Virus record (IMG/VR): IMGVR_UViG_3300024344_003321
Location: 1-64,000 of that record
Reading direction: 5' to 3' (one strand)
DNA length: 64,000 bases
DNA from: a virus
Below, one piece after another: positions 7,560-16,532 of the stretch (positions are counted from its first letter, which is position 1; the number at the start of each line of letters is the position of its first letter). Below the pieces are notes generated by a model. That model saw only the letters and a list, made by a program, of their open reading frames with translations, was not told the DNA's origin and ran no database searches. The position numbers were made by a program, and so were the translations under genes.

Positions 7560-9290
7560 ATGCCAAGTTCAGAAAAAATAATATCACCAGGAGTATTTAC
7601 AACAGAAATAGACCAAAGTTATCTTCCAGCCGCAATCGGTGATATAGGAGGGGCAATAGTAGGCCCAACAGTAAAGGGCCCAGCTGGAATCCCAGTAGTA
7701 GTAGGTTCATTTTCAGAGTTTGAACAACGATTTGGAGATGATTTTTCAAGTGGTTCAGATTATTATAGGTATTTTACTTCTTTAGCAGCAGAACAATATT
7801 TAAAACATGCTCCAAGTTTAACCGTGATACGAGTTTTACCTGGGGATTTTAGTCATGCTTCTTCTATTGTTTCGAGTTCAACATCCACAGTATCATTTAA
7901 ATTACATACATTAGGTGATGGTACGATAATGAATTCAAATAGTAAAAACGCTACTAATAATGTACTTCCATCGGGTTCAATACATAATTTAAGATGGGAA
8001 ATTACAAATGTAAATAACAAAAAAGGAACATTTACATTATTAGTAAGGAGAGGAAATGACAGCATTAAGAGAAAGGTTACGCTTGAAACTTGGAGTAATG
8101 TTTCACTTGATACTAAAGCGAATAATTATATTGGTAAAGCAATTGGGGACCAGAAATTTACTTTACGCGATGCAGGAACAACAGACCCATATTTACAATT
8201 ATCTGGGTCGTTTCCCAATAAATCTAAATATGTTAGGGTTGAGGTAATAAGTCCAACTGTTGATTATCTTGATGAAAATGGTGATTTAAGATTAAATGAA
8301 TTATCATCGTCATTACCATCGTCTGCAAGTGGTTCATTTGCTGGAGGTACAGATGGGACATTATCACATCCACAGAATTTCTATCATAACATTACTTCAA
8401 CAAATACGCAGGGATTGGACCCTACATCGGCAGGAAATGGTAAAACATCGTATGAGGATGCTTTAAATTTATTATCGAACCAAGATGAATATGATTTTAA
8501 TTTATTATGGTTACCGGGTATAAGTGATGCAGACCACAATGTTATAGCTTCTAAAGCAATTCAAATTTGTGAGGATAGAGGTGACTGTTTTACAATATTG
8601 GATCCAGTATTATACAATAGGACAATATCACAAGCAACAACTGAATCAGAAACACGGGATACGAGTTATGCAGCTCATTATTGGCCTTGGATTCAAATTC
8701 CTGATAATAAATTGGGTGGTAATATTTGGGTTCCACCATCAGTTGCAATTCCAGGTATATATGCATTTAATGATAAAGTTGCTCATCCGTGGTTCGCACC
8801 TGCAGGATTGAATAGAGGTGGAATAGATTCGGCAATAATGGCTGAAAGAAAATTAACTCATGCTAATAGAGATACTTTATATGATAGCAATGTTAATCCA
8901 ATTGCAACATTCCCAGGTCAGGGCGTGACTGTATATGGTCAAAAGACTTTACAGAAAAAAGCTTCAGCACTTGATAGAATTAATGTAAGAAGATTGTTGA
9001 TTAAATTGAAGAAATTTATTGCTTCAAGTTCAAGATTTTTAGTGTTTGAACAAAATAATTCAGCTACGCGGAGGAGATTTTTAAACATCGTTAATCCGTT
9101 TTTAGAATCAGTTCAATCTAATTCAGGATTAACTGCTTTCAGAGTAGTAATGGATGAAACAAATAATACTCCAGATGTAGTGGATAGAAATGTCTTATAT
9201 GGACAGATATTTGTTCAACCCACAAGAACGGCTGAATTTATAGTATTAGATTTTACAGTTCAACCATCTGGTGCTACATTTCCAGAATAA
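7560..9290 (+). CDS. 18: Tail sheath protein (gp18-like)
   Basis: This 576-residue protein opens with ISPGVFTTEID, the hallmark of contractile sheath subunits, followed by GPTVKGPAGIPVVVGSFSEFEQRFG. The C-terminal domain has RINVRRLLIKLKKFI, then FVQPTRTAEFIVLDFTVQPSG, again typical of gp18-type sheaths. The sheath polymerises around the tube and contracts at infection. It is slightly shorter than T4 gp18 (659). A GGAG ribosome site precedes the ATG, and the tube gene follows after a short gap with its own promoter-like box. Confidence 0.95.
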   Translation: MPSSEKIISPGVFTTEIDQSYLPAAIGDIGGAIVGPTVKGPAGIPVVVGSFSEFEQRFGDDFSSGSDYYRYFTSLAAEQYLKHAPSLTVIRVLPGDFSHASSIVSSSTSTVSFKLHTLGDGTIMNSNSKNATNNVLPSGSIHNLRWEITNVNNKKGTFTLLVRRGNDSIKRKVTLETWSNVSLDTKANNYIGKAIGDQKFTLRDAGTTDPYLQLSGSFPNKSKYVRVEVISPTVDYLDENGDLRLNELSSSLPSSASGSFAGGTDGTLSHPQNFYHNITSTNTQGLDPTSAGNGKTSYEDALNLLSNQDEYDFNLLWLPGISDADHNVIASKAIQICEDRGDCFTILDPVLYNRTISQATTESETRDTSYAAHYWPWIQIPDNKLGGNIWVPPSVAIPGIYAFNDKVAHPWFAPAGLNRGGIDSAIMAERKLTHANRDTLYDSNVNPIATFPGQGVTVYGQKTLQKKASALDRINVRRLLIKLKKFIASSSRFLVFEQNNSATRRRFLNIVNPFLESVQSNSGLTAFRVVMDETNNTPDVVDRNVLYGQIFVQPTRTAEFIVLDFTVQPSGATFPE

Positions 9291-9306
9291 TTTTTAAAAA
9301 AAATAC

Positions 9307-9319
9307 TATTTATATATGA
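9307..9319 (+). promoter_or_regulatory. Candidate late promoter before the tube gene
   Basis: TATTTATATATGA lies 30 bases upstream of the tube ATG. It matches the other late promoter-like boxes at nearly the same distance as the copy before gp13. Confidence 0.5.
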
Positions 9320-9349
9320 GATGTTTAATATATAAAACGGAGAAAAATA

Positions 9350-9838
9350 ATGGCAGAATTGATTGATGCTCAAGATATAATGTTTACCCCATTTGAACCT
9401 AAAATGAAAAATAGGTTTATAATGAGAATTGATGGCGTTCCAGCATATATGATAAAAGCTGCAAGTAGGCCTGAATTCCAATCAGAGGAAGTGATATTGG
9501 AGCATATGAATGTAAAACGATATGTTAAGGGTAAGAGTGAATGGATGGAGCAGCAGATTACATTATATGACCCAATTGTTCCATCTGCAGCACAGGCTAT
9601 AATGGAATGGATACGATTATCACATGAATCGGTAACTGGTAGAGATGGGTATTCAGATTTTTACAAAAAAGATGTGAATTTCCAAATGCTTGGTCCAGTT
9701 GGTGACATTGTTGAAGAATGGACACTTAAAGGTGCATGGATTAAAACTGCTAATTTCGGTGAGATGGATTTTGGTACAAGTGAGCCTGCTGATATTACAG
9801 CAACAATCCGATATGACTACGCAATACTCCAATTCTAA
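9350..9838 (+). CDS. 19: Tail tube protein (gp19-like)
   Basis: This 162-residue protein (T4 gp19 has 163) shows FEPKMKNRFIMRIDGVPAYMIKAASRP near the start, then VKGKSEWMEQQITLYDPIVPSAAQA and GDIVEEWTLKGAWIKTANFGEMDFG. These are the conserved elements of gp19-type tube subunits. It stacks as hexamers to make the inner tube. The short distance to the sheath gene and its own box fit high-level late expression. Confidence 0.95.
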   Translation: MAELIDAQDIMFTPFEPKMKNRFIMRIDGVPAYMIKAASRPEFQSEEVILEHMNVKRYVKGKSEWMEQQITLYDPIVPSAAQAIMEWIRLSHESVTGRDGYSDFYKKDVNFQMLGPVGDIVEEWTLKGAWIKTANFGEMDFGTSEPADITATIRYDYAILQF

Positions 9839-9841
9839 TAT

Positions 9842-10324
9842 ATGTTAATAACATTTGATGAGATAATCGAGGTTTTATTAGAACACGAAGGTGGTTATGT
9901 TAATGACCCAACTGATTTGGGTGGGGAAACAAAGTATGGTATCACAAAACGATTTTATCCAGATGTTGATATTAAAAATCTAACAAAAGAACAGGCTAAA
10001 GAAATTTATAAAAAAGATTATTGGGTAAAAAACAAAGTCCCACAATTACCCAATAATCTTAAACATATCTATTTTGATATGTGTATTAATCAAGGGCGAG
10101 GGACTGCAGTAAAAGTTTTACAAAGAGCTGTAAATGCAAAAGGTGGTGATTTAAAAGTTGATGGTGGTTTTGGACCAAAAACTATTGAAGCTATAAATAA
10201 ATACAACCTGAGTGCTGACCGAGTTCGTTGTTACAGACTAAAACATTATTATGATTTAGTAAATAGAAAACCTGAACAGGAAAAGTTTTTGTTTGGGTGG
10301 TTTCGTAGAACAATAGAAGTATAG
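9842..10324 (+). CDS. GH108-type N-acetylmuramidase (endolysin or tail lysozyme)
   Basis: This 160-residue protein opens with HEGGYVNDPTDLGGETKYGIT (residues 15-35), the signature of glycosyl hydrolase family 108. Glu16 in the EGGY motif is the expected catalytic acid. The C-terminal half (about 75-130) matches the peptidoglycan-binding fold associated with GH108: INQGRG, LQRAVNA, DGGFGPKT. It cleaves the glycan backbone of peptidoglycan. It has no signal peptide or membrane segment, so export would need a holin, or it may ride in the tail. It lies between tube and gp26 genes, with no gp5 lysozyme fusion seen, so either an endolysin or a baseplate lysozyme role is possible. Confidence 0.85.
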   Translation: MLITFDEIIEVLLEHEGGYVNDPTDLGGETKYGITKRFYPDVDIKNLTKEQAKEIYKKDYWVKNKVPQLPNNLKHIYFDMCINQGRGTAVKVLQRAVNAKGGDLKVDGGFGPKTIEAINKYNLSADRVRCYRLKHYYDLVNRKPEQEKFLFGWFRRTIEV

Positions 10325-10332
10325 GAGTTATA

Positions 10333-11079
10333 ATGGCAACAGAAAACCAATTCCCAACGGAAATAATCGATTTACCTAGCGAGGGAAAATTATATCCAAA
10401 GGATAGTCCACTATCATCAGGAAAATTAGAAATTAAATATATGACAGCAAAAGAAGAAGATATTTTAACTTCACAAAATTTAATTAAAAAAAATGTAGTA
10501 ATAGAAACATTGCTAGATTCATTAATTGTTACACCAGGTGTCAAAACGGATGATTTAATTTTAGGTGATAAAAATGCAGTTATGGTAGCAGCACGGATAT
10601 TGGCATATGGTCCAGACTATGAGGCAGAAATACGCGTCCCAGGTACAGATGAAATTATAAATCACACTTTTAATTTAGCTGACTGTCCATTCAAAAAAAT
10701 AAAAGGTAAAGTCACAGGGAATGAATTTAGTACTACTTTGCCCGTATCTAAAGTTAATATCACTTTTAAATTATTAACAGGTGCAGATGAAAAACAAATT
10801 AATGCTGAAATGGTGGCTAGAAAAAAATTAAATAGTATGGTTTCTCCAGAATTAACTACACGGTTAAAACATATTATAATTGCCGTGGATGGTGATTCTG
10901 AATATGCTACAATAAATAGTTTTGTGGATAGTATGTTATCCCGGGATTCATTATTTTTAAGACAAGAGATTGCCAATATGACTCCAGATATTGAAATGGT
11001 TCAAACGGTAGAGATTGGGGGTGCTGAATTTGAGGTAGATATACCAATGACAGCAAACTTTTTTTGGCCTATATCCTAA
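10333..11079 (+). CDS. 26: Baseplate hub/tail assembly protein (gp26-like)
   Basis: This 248-residue protein begins with FPTEIIDLPSEGKLYPKDSP and KLEIKYMTAKEEDILTS, the conserved start of gp26-type proteins, and continues with VMVAARILAYGPDYEAEIRVP. Phage T4 gp26 is linked to baseplate hub assembly. The zero-frame ends TANFFWPIS just after a run of seven T (11059-11065). Another frame with no start codon continues from that run for about 80 codons (see the next feature). This resembles the tail assembly chaperone pair (G and G-T) of other phages, and the tape measure gene is nearby downstream. Confidence 0.8.
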   Translation: MATENQFPTEIIDLPSEGKLYPKDSPLSSGKLEIKYMTAKEEDILTSQNLIKKNVVIETLLDSLIVTPGVKTDDLILGDKNAVMVAARILAYGPDYEAEIRVPGTDEIINHTFNLADCPFKKIKGKVTGNEFSTTLPVSKVNITFKLLTGADEKQINAEMVARKKLNSMVSPELTTRLKHIIIAVDGDSEYATINSFVDSMLSRDSLFLRQEIANMTPDIEMVQTVEIGGAEFEVDIPMTANFFWPIS

Positions 11080-11299
11080 AGATAAGCCAAATTTACATCA
11101 TGAAATATTTCAATTAGTATATCATGGACAAGGATTTACACATTCGGATGTATATAATTTACCCACATATTTAAGACGATTTTATCTTAAACATTTAGTT
11201 GATATTAGGGCCGCTGAACAGGAGCGAGTAAATAAATCAACAAATAAACCCACTACACAAATTCATAAACTATCGGTCTCCCCCGGGTCGAAAAAATAA
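11051..11299 (+). CDS. Probable frameshift extension of gp26
   Basis: From the T7 run the +1 (or -2) frame reads FFGLYPKDKP, then FQLVYHGQGFTHSDVYNLP and YLRRFYLKHLVDIRAAEQE, ending at TAA 11297. This is protein-like, but the frame has no ATG, GTG or TTG between its upstream stop (11048-11050) and the conserved-looking part. It is most simply expressed as a C-terminal extension of gp26 after slippage on CTTTTTTTGG. The upstream zero-frame Phe codons TTT TTT can re-pair exactly after a -2 slip. A one-base assembly error in the T run would give a plain fusion and must be excluded. Confidence 0.6.
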   Translation, partial: QQTFFGLYPKDKPNLHHEIFQLVYHGQGFTHSDVYNLPTYLRRFYLKHLVDIRAAEQERVNKSTNKPTTQIHKLSVSPGSKK

Positions 11300-11334
11300 T
11301 TATTTAGTATTCTCTGTATTTATTGATATTCGCT

Positions 11335-11348
11335 ATATTTATATATGA
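11335..11348 (+). promoter_or_regulatory. Candidate late promoter before the tape measure unit
   Basis: ATATTTATATATGA lies 18 bases upstream of the ATG at 11367 and is identical to the boxes at 708 and 7497. Transcription from it would give a very short leader. Confidence 0.5.
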
Positions 11349-11366
11349 TTACAAATGGAGAAATTT

Positions 11367-11600
11367 ATGAAAAAAAGTTTAGATTATACACAACTATTGA
11401 GTGAAAATTTTTTTACTAAATTGTTCAATTTATTTAAAATAGAACCAGCTGACCAACAGCAAGTAAAAAGTAATAAGAAAATACAAAATAGCTTAAATTC
11501 GTTAAATAAATCCCAAGATGAATTGGAAACTGCATTAGAAGATTTATTAGGTAAAAAAATTGATTTAAATAGATATTCATTGAAAGATTTTTTACGATAA
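11367..11600 (+). CDS. Small helical protein upstream of the tape measure gene
   Basis: This 77-residue protein is mostly predicted helix with Asn/Lys-rich stretches (QQVKSNKKIQNSLNSLNKSQ) and ends DLNRYSLKDFLR. I place the start at ATG 11367 because GGAG at 11357-11360 sits 6 bases before it. The upstream ATG at 11355 overlaps that site. The gene is one base from the tape measure start. I do not recognise it. Its position fits a tail assembly factor. Confidence 0.55.
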   Translation: MKKSLDYTQLLSENFFTKLFNLFKIEPADQQQVKSNKKIQNSLNSLNKSQDELETALEDLLGKKIDLNRYSLKDFLR

Positions 11601-11601
11601 A

Positions 11602-13410
11602 ATGGCTAACAATAATTTAAATATATCAGATTTAAAGGAAGCCCGCAATTTATTAAATGAGATTAAGGATACTATTTCAAATATAAAAAAAGGTTATGAT
11701 GCAGCCAATACTTCACAAAAAAAAGGATTACAGGATTACCAGGCAGTTTTAGAGGAAATTCTTGCAAATGAAAAACTGGACCGAGCAAATAAATTAAAGC
11801 GTGCGAGTTTAATAGATGACTTAATGAAAAGTGATAATTCGTTAAGTTATATTGCTAAAAAACGGGCTGATATACAGCGGAAAATGAATGATGGACGAGT
11901 GAAGGAGGGTGGTGCTGCTTGGAATGGGTATAAAGTAGATTTGAAGATGTTAGATGCAGCGGAAAATAGGCTTAAAACTCAAAAATTAATTGATTCGGCA
12001 TTTGAATCTGGTGATGCATTGGCGGGTGGTATGTTATCTAAGGCTAAAGGTTTAAAGGATACTATGGGTAAGTTCGGGACAAAAGTAGGGTTAGCTACAG
12101 CGGGATTGACAGCAGCAGTTGCAATATTAATTTCATTTAGTGGTAAATTAGACACTATTGGACAGCAGTTTGGTGCTATTGGATTACAAAGTAAGGCAAT
12201 TAAAGGTGACATTTTAGCAGCCGAAGTTGAAGCTACCAAATTGGGTAAATCAATTGAAGATGTTATAAATGTAACCCGTGGATTAACATCTGAGTTTGGG
12301 ATTGCATTTTCAGAAGCAAGACAAATAACATCTGGTATAATCGATACATCAGTTGCACTTGGATTGACAGTCGATGAGGGAACAAAATTAGTTGGTATAT
12401 TGAGTACAGTTGGACAATTATCGACTGATACTGCACAAGTTTTAGCTAAACAAGTTACTCTATTGGCATATGCAAATGATGTTGCACCACAGGCAGTATT
12501 AAGTGATATTGCAAATTCGGCCGAAACTATTGCACTATATACTGAAAAAAGTGGTGAAAATATTGCTCGGGCAGCAATTCAAGCAAAACGGTTGGGAACA
12601 TCATTGCAAGAAATGGTATCATCGCTTAGGCAGACATTGGATTTTGATACTTCGATACGAGGTGAATTGGAAGCTTCAGTATTATTGGGTAGGCAATTAA
12701 ATTTACAACGAGTACGGGAGTTAACTTTAGCTAACAATCTCGAAGGAGCACAGAATGAGTTAGTGAAACAACTCGGTTCAGCAGCCGATTTTAGTAAACT
12801 AAATGTGATACAGAAAGAAGCGTTAGCTCGTGCAACAGGCCTTTCAGCAGAACAGATGGCTAAATTAGTTTCACATGAAAAGGATGCAGTTACTTTAGCT
12901 GGTCAATTGGCAGGACAACCTGGGTTTGATAAATTGGTAGGAAAAAATGCAATATCAGATTTAACTATGATGAACAATCAATTAAAATCTATGGCTGCAT
13001 TGCTCGTTAATATATTAGGTCCTGCAATAAATTTAATTTTTTCTGTTTTGAACCCAGTACTGGAACTGTTGGAGAGCATAGTTAACCCATTAAATAATCT
13101 GATTCGTAGTGAAAATCAATCATTTCTTGGTGCTGGTATGGGAGCAATTGAACCAATTGGGTTGGCAACAGGTGGTTTAGTGATGAAACCTATAAATGCA
13201 AATTTAGCAGAAAATGGGCCAGAATTAGTAATTCCATTAACAGGTACAAATAAACCTGATGATTTATTTGATACAGAGCCAATTGTTGCTGCAATAAGTG
13301 AGTTAAAATCAGAAATGAGAGGAGTAAACAGTAAAATTTCTGGTTTAAAATTATCAACTAAATTAACAAATCGTGAAATAAATGTGGTATTAACACCACA
13401 TTCAACATAA
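11602..13410 (+). CDS. 29: Tail tape measure protein (gp29-like)
   Basis: This 602-residue protein has an N-terminal helical/coiled region (1-150), a hydrophobic stretch around 165-180 (VGLATAGLTAAVAILIS), and then alternating Ala/Gly/Leu-rich helices. A second hydrophobic region lies near 465-495, and a GGLVMKP...NGPELVIPL element near 525-550 is typical of tape measure C-termini. Tape measures set tail length and help eject DNA. T4 gp29 has 590 residues, so the predicted tail length is similar to T4. It follows gp26 and its putative frameshift extension, as chaperones precede tape measures elsewhere. Confidence 0.8.
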   Translation: MANNNLNISDLKEARNLLNEIKDTISNIKKGYDAANTSQKKGLQDYQAVLEEILANEKLDRANKLKRASLIDDLMKSDNSLSYIAKKRADIQRKMNDGRVKEGGAAWNGYKVDLKMLDAAENRLKTQKLIDSAFESGDALAGGMLSKAKGLKDTMGKFGTKVGLATAGLTAAVAILISFSGKLDTIGQQFGAIGLQSKAIKGDILAAEVEATKLGKSIEDVINVTRGLTSEFGIAFSEARQITSGIIDTSVALGLTVDEGTKLVGILSTVGQLSTDTAQVLAKQVTLLAYANDVAPQAVLSDIANSAETIALYTEKSGENIARAAIQAKRLGTSLQEMVSSLRQTLDFDTSIRGELEASVLLGRQLNLQRVRELTLANNLEGAQNELVKQLGSAADFSKLNVIQKEALARATGLSAEQMAKLVSHEKDAVTLAGQLAGQPGFDKLVGKNAISDLTMMNNQLKSMAALLVNILGPAINLIFSVLNPVLELLESIVNPLNNLIRSENQSFLGAGMGAIEPIGLATGGLVMKPINANLAENGPELVIPLTGTNKPDDLFDTEPIVAAISELKSEMRGVNSKISGLKLSTKLTNREINVVLTPHST

Positions 13411-13428
13411 TCATTTAGGAGAGAATTC

Positions 13429-16224
13429 GTGGGTTTAGAAAATTTAAAAAGTATTTTTAGTATAATAGATAACCCATCTATAACACACCAATCTGGTAGA
13501 TTTACAGGTGAAATTGGACCATTACAAAACTTTCATCCTAACGAAAACTCCAATTTAGATTTTGATATAGGTATCCCTACAGTTGATTTTTTTAATTCAA
13601 CAACTTCAATATATGGATTCGATTTGGGTCAGGATTCTCCGATATTAGGTTTTTCTAAAAAAATGGGTCCTCCCGGATATTCTTTTGGTGATGGGGATGT
13701 TGGTAATAGTTTTTTGAGTAGAGTAAATACACCATATGAGTTAAATTCGCTCCCAACCAGAACAATAAACATATCTGCGGCAGACTTAATACCTACAAAA
13801 TTAGGGTTTGGTGATTTAACATTGCAGGGAACGGGTGCAGCATTGAACAAACCTGATTGGGTAAGACAGGGGATAGCAGGGTTAGTCGATGTTATACAAA
13901 CACCATTATTTAGACCACCTGAAGAAGGTGGGATATTTGGTAATAGTATTTATGATAAATTATCTGGGACAGTTGATACTGTTACTGATATTTTAGGGGA
14001 ATTTGAGGTTGGGTATCAAATATATAATGCTGTTACTAATAAAACTTTGGGGTTAGATACGATAAATAATCTTTTTGGTCCAGTTGATTTTGAAAATGGT
14101 AAAATTGTTCTGGGTGGGCACCCAATACGATACCATGACCCTGAAAAAAGTGGTGAAAGTCAACTATACGAAAGTTTTAGTAATGTTGTATCGCCAACAG
14201 ATGCAGCAACGGCAGAAAAATATGAGGGGCAATACCGAGGAACTGCATTTCAAGTCTTGGGGTTTAATAAAACCCCGAGGGAAAAAGTTTTAGGTAATAC
14301 AGACCCGATAACAAGAGTTATTTCACACCAAGGAAAATTCAATGATAGGAGATTTTTAGGTCGCGTTGATGGTAGATTGGGTGGATTCACATTTGACCCA
14401 AGTTTTATATCTATAACGGGTGGTTCTATAAACTTTAACCAGGGAAAAATTGAAGCATATAAACATATATTAGACGATACTGCACAAAATATTAAAGATA
14501 AGTTAATAGAGAAAAAAAATGATACAATTAATTTTTTTAAAGGTATGTCGGCTAAAGATGTTCTCTTTTCTGGAGACGATTTATCTGGGTTGAGAGGTAT
14601 GAAACTACCTTTTAGTGAAAATGAACATATTAAAGCTATAGCAGAAGGCATGGGGGGTGTATTTAAAGACATAGGAGGTTGGGGTGCCCCGATTTTATCG
14701 AATATTAGTAATTTATTTAAGGTAAATATATTACGGGTTCCCATGGGAACTGATGCAGGTGAGTGGTACGGGGGTAAATTATCAAATTTTGGTGATACAT
14801 TGAAAAATTCCAAGGTTGGTAAAGCAGCTTCAAAAATAAGTATTAAGAATATTAAAGGTTTTGCTGAAGATGTTAAAAAAACTATACAAAAATTTAATCC
14901 AATTACATCTGTCGATTTACCCATATTGAAAATATCAAATCCTTTTGCAAATCATTACAGTGAGTATGGGACGCCTGCTAATGCCCAAACTATGAATTTA
15001 TATGATAGGTATAAGGACCTCGATACATCATTATTGCAATTTCAAGAAGGTTTTTATAAAGCACAAGCTGGTGATAGAACAAATAGTGTTACTAATAATT
15101 TACCTGCTGCTTTAGCTGTTTATGATATAACAGCAAATAGTAAAAAAGGTAATTCAATGCTTGTTGAAAAATTTATAAAAAAATTAAATGTTCCGTTTAA
15201 ATCACAAAATAATGTTTCAATAACAACAAAGAAGCAGGCTTCTGCACACTTTAAATCTTCAATTAAAGCAGCAAAAACTTCAGCATTGGCAGGTGTTGCT
15301 GGCAAATTAACAAATAATTTACCAAAATTAGCGTCTGTATCGGGGTTCGGTCCAATTGGTGGAGGGTTGAAATTACCTGGTGTATTAGGTAAAGGTAAAG
15401 TGTCAGATAATAAACAGGAAATTAACGCGACAGGAACAACACATGAAGATATGGGGAAAGAAACTTACGGTGGAGGCCCAAATACGGGGGTAATACAGCC
15501 ATCAGGTTTTTATCCTGCAAAATTGCAACCATCACAAGAAACTGGGCAACCGGCAGACTCTATGACTTTATCGGAAATTAAAGGTGATTTAACTGCTAAT
15601 CATATTGCTGGAGCTGGTTATGATGTATATGGGGATGGTACTAATGTTATTGAAAGTGAAGATAATGGTATGCCAGTGTATTTTAGAGATTTACGCGATG
15701 GTAAATATATAATATTTAGAGGATATATTAATAATTTAACAGAACAATATTCACCGACTTGGAACCCAGTAAATTATATAGGACGCAGTGAACCAGTGTG
15801 GACATACGAAAGGGCTGAGCGAGATATGAATTTTTCGTTGAAATTATTTGCCGGTTCGGCATTAGAATTGAATGCAATATATGGTAAATTGCGGGTGTTA
15901 TCTTCTTTTGTTTATCCTGAATACGATAATGACAGCAACTTGGGTGGTAAGATGAGAATGAAGCCACCACTATTACAATTTAGGTTAGGTGAGTTATATG
16001 GTAGTAATGGTGCAAATGGGTTTGAACAAACATGTTTTATGAAAAATCTAGGTTATACATTTGATGATGTTAGTACATGGGAATTTAGAGCAGGGCAGAG
16101 GGTTCCTAAATTAGTGATGGCAAATATTTCTTTACAGATAATTCATAAAACGCCACCAAATAAAAATACTAAATTTTATGGTTACGATGGTAGTTTTGAA
16201 GGTAATAAACAACTAACTTTATAG
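13429..16224 (+). CDS. Baseplate/tail tube initiator-like structural protein
   Basis: This 931-residue protein starts at GTG 13429 behind AGGAGAG. The first about 700 residues are Gly/Asn/Phe-rich with few clear motifs. The C-terminal 230 residues (VYFRDLRDGKYIIFRGYINNL, ERAERDMNFSLKLFAG, MKPPLLQFRLGELY) match a module found in marine T4-like baseplate proteins that resembles gp48/gp54 (tube initiation at the baseplate). It is far longer than T4 gp48 (364) or gp54 (320), so it may combine roles or include a fibre-like part. Its position between tape measure and gp53 supports a baseplate role. The exact T4 equivalent is uncertain. Confidence 0.65.
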   Translation: MGLENLKSIFSIIDNPSITHQSGRFTGEIGPLQNFHPNENSNLDFDIGIPTVDFFNSTTSIYGFDLGQDSPILGFSKKMGPPGYSFGDGDVGNSFLSRVNTPYELNSLPTRTINISAADLIPTKLGFGDLTLQGTGAALNKPDWVRQGIAGLVDVIQTPLFRPPEEGGIFGNSIYDKLSGTVDTVTDILGEFEVGYQIYNAVTNKTLGLDTINNLFGPVDFENGKIVLGGHPIRYHDPEKSGESQLYESFSNVVSPTDAATAEKYEGQYRGTAFQVLGFNKTPREKVLGNTDPITRVISHQGKFNDRRFLGRVDGRLGGFTFDPSFISITGGSINFNQGKIEAYKHILDDTAQNIKDKLIEKKNDTINFFKGMSAKDVLFSGDDLSGLRGMKLPFSENEHIKAIAEGMGGVFKDIGGWGAPILSNISNLFKVNILRVPMGTDAGEWYGGKLSNFGDTLKNSKVGKAASKISIKNIKGFAEDVKKTIQKFNPITSVDLPILKISNPFANHYSEYGTPANAQTMNLYDRYKDLDTSLLQFQEGFYKAQAGDRTNSVTNNLPAALAVYDITANSKKGNSMLVEKFIKKLNVPFKSQNNVSITTKKQASAHFKSSIKAAKTSALAGVAGKLTNNLPKLASVSGFGPIGGGLKLPGVLGKGKVSDNKQEINATGTTHEDMGKETYGGGPNTGVIQPSGFYPAKLQPSQETGQPADSMTLSEIKGDLTANHIAGAGYDVYGDGTNVIESEDNGMPVYFRDLRDGKYIIFRGYINNLTEQYSPTWNPVNYIGRSEPVWTYERAERDMNFSLKLFAGSALELNAIYGKLRVLSSFVYPEYDNDSNLGGKMRMKPPLLQFRLGELYGSNGANGFEQTCFMKNLGYTFDDVSTWEFRAGQRVPKLVMANISLQIIHKTPPNKNTKFYGYDGSFEGNKQLTL

Positions 16225-16233
16225 GAGATAATC

Positions 16234-16530
16234 GTGGCAAGATATAAGAACACTAACATCAATACATATACAGCAAGACCTGATAAAAAGCACTTGGATA
16301 ATATTACTAAGTATGATACTACTATATATGCAGTTGTCCCAGAAACTAATGAGGATTTATTTATTATCACAACTGAAGGTGACAGATTAGATAATTTAGC
16401 TTACCAATTTTATAATAATTCAAGGTTATGGTGGTATATAGCAAAAGCCAATAGCCTAAATTTTATGACGATAGAACCAGGTACCCGTTTACGAATACCA
16501 TCGTCTGCAGCTTTTGCAATAGGTGATTAA
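16234..16530 (+). CDS. 53: Baseplate wedge protein (gp53-like, LysM fold)
   Basis: This 98-residue protein starts at GTG 16234 with GGAG upstream. Residues about 50-95 form a LysM-like unit: TTEGDRLDNLAYQFYNNSRLWWYIAKANSLN, then EPGTRLRIP. gp53-type wedge proteins end in such a module and lock wedges around the hub. It is shorter than T4 gp53 (196). It lies between two large baseplate genes. A general LysM tail protein is the alternative. Confidence 0.75.
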   Translation: MARYKNTNINTYTARPDKKHLDNITKYDTTIYAVVPETNEDLFIITTEGDRLDNLAYQFYNNSRLWWYIAKANSLNFMTIEPGTRLRIPSSAAFAIGD

Positions 16531-16532
16531 TA

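Noticed and set aside
11080-11299. Independent gene downstream of gp26
   Set aside because: The frame has no ATG, GTG or TTG before its coding-like part, so a frameshift extension is simpler.
14250-14924. Long minus-strand frame (224 codons) inside the 931-residue baseplate gene
   Set aside because: It lies wholly opposite a coding gene with strong + strand context. No promoter or motif supports it, and no other minus-strand gene is supported.
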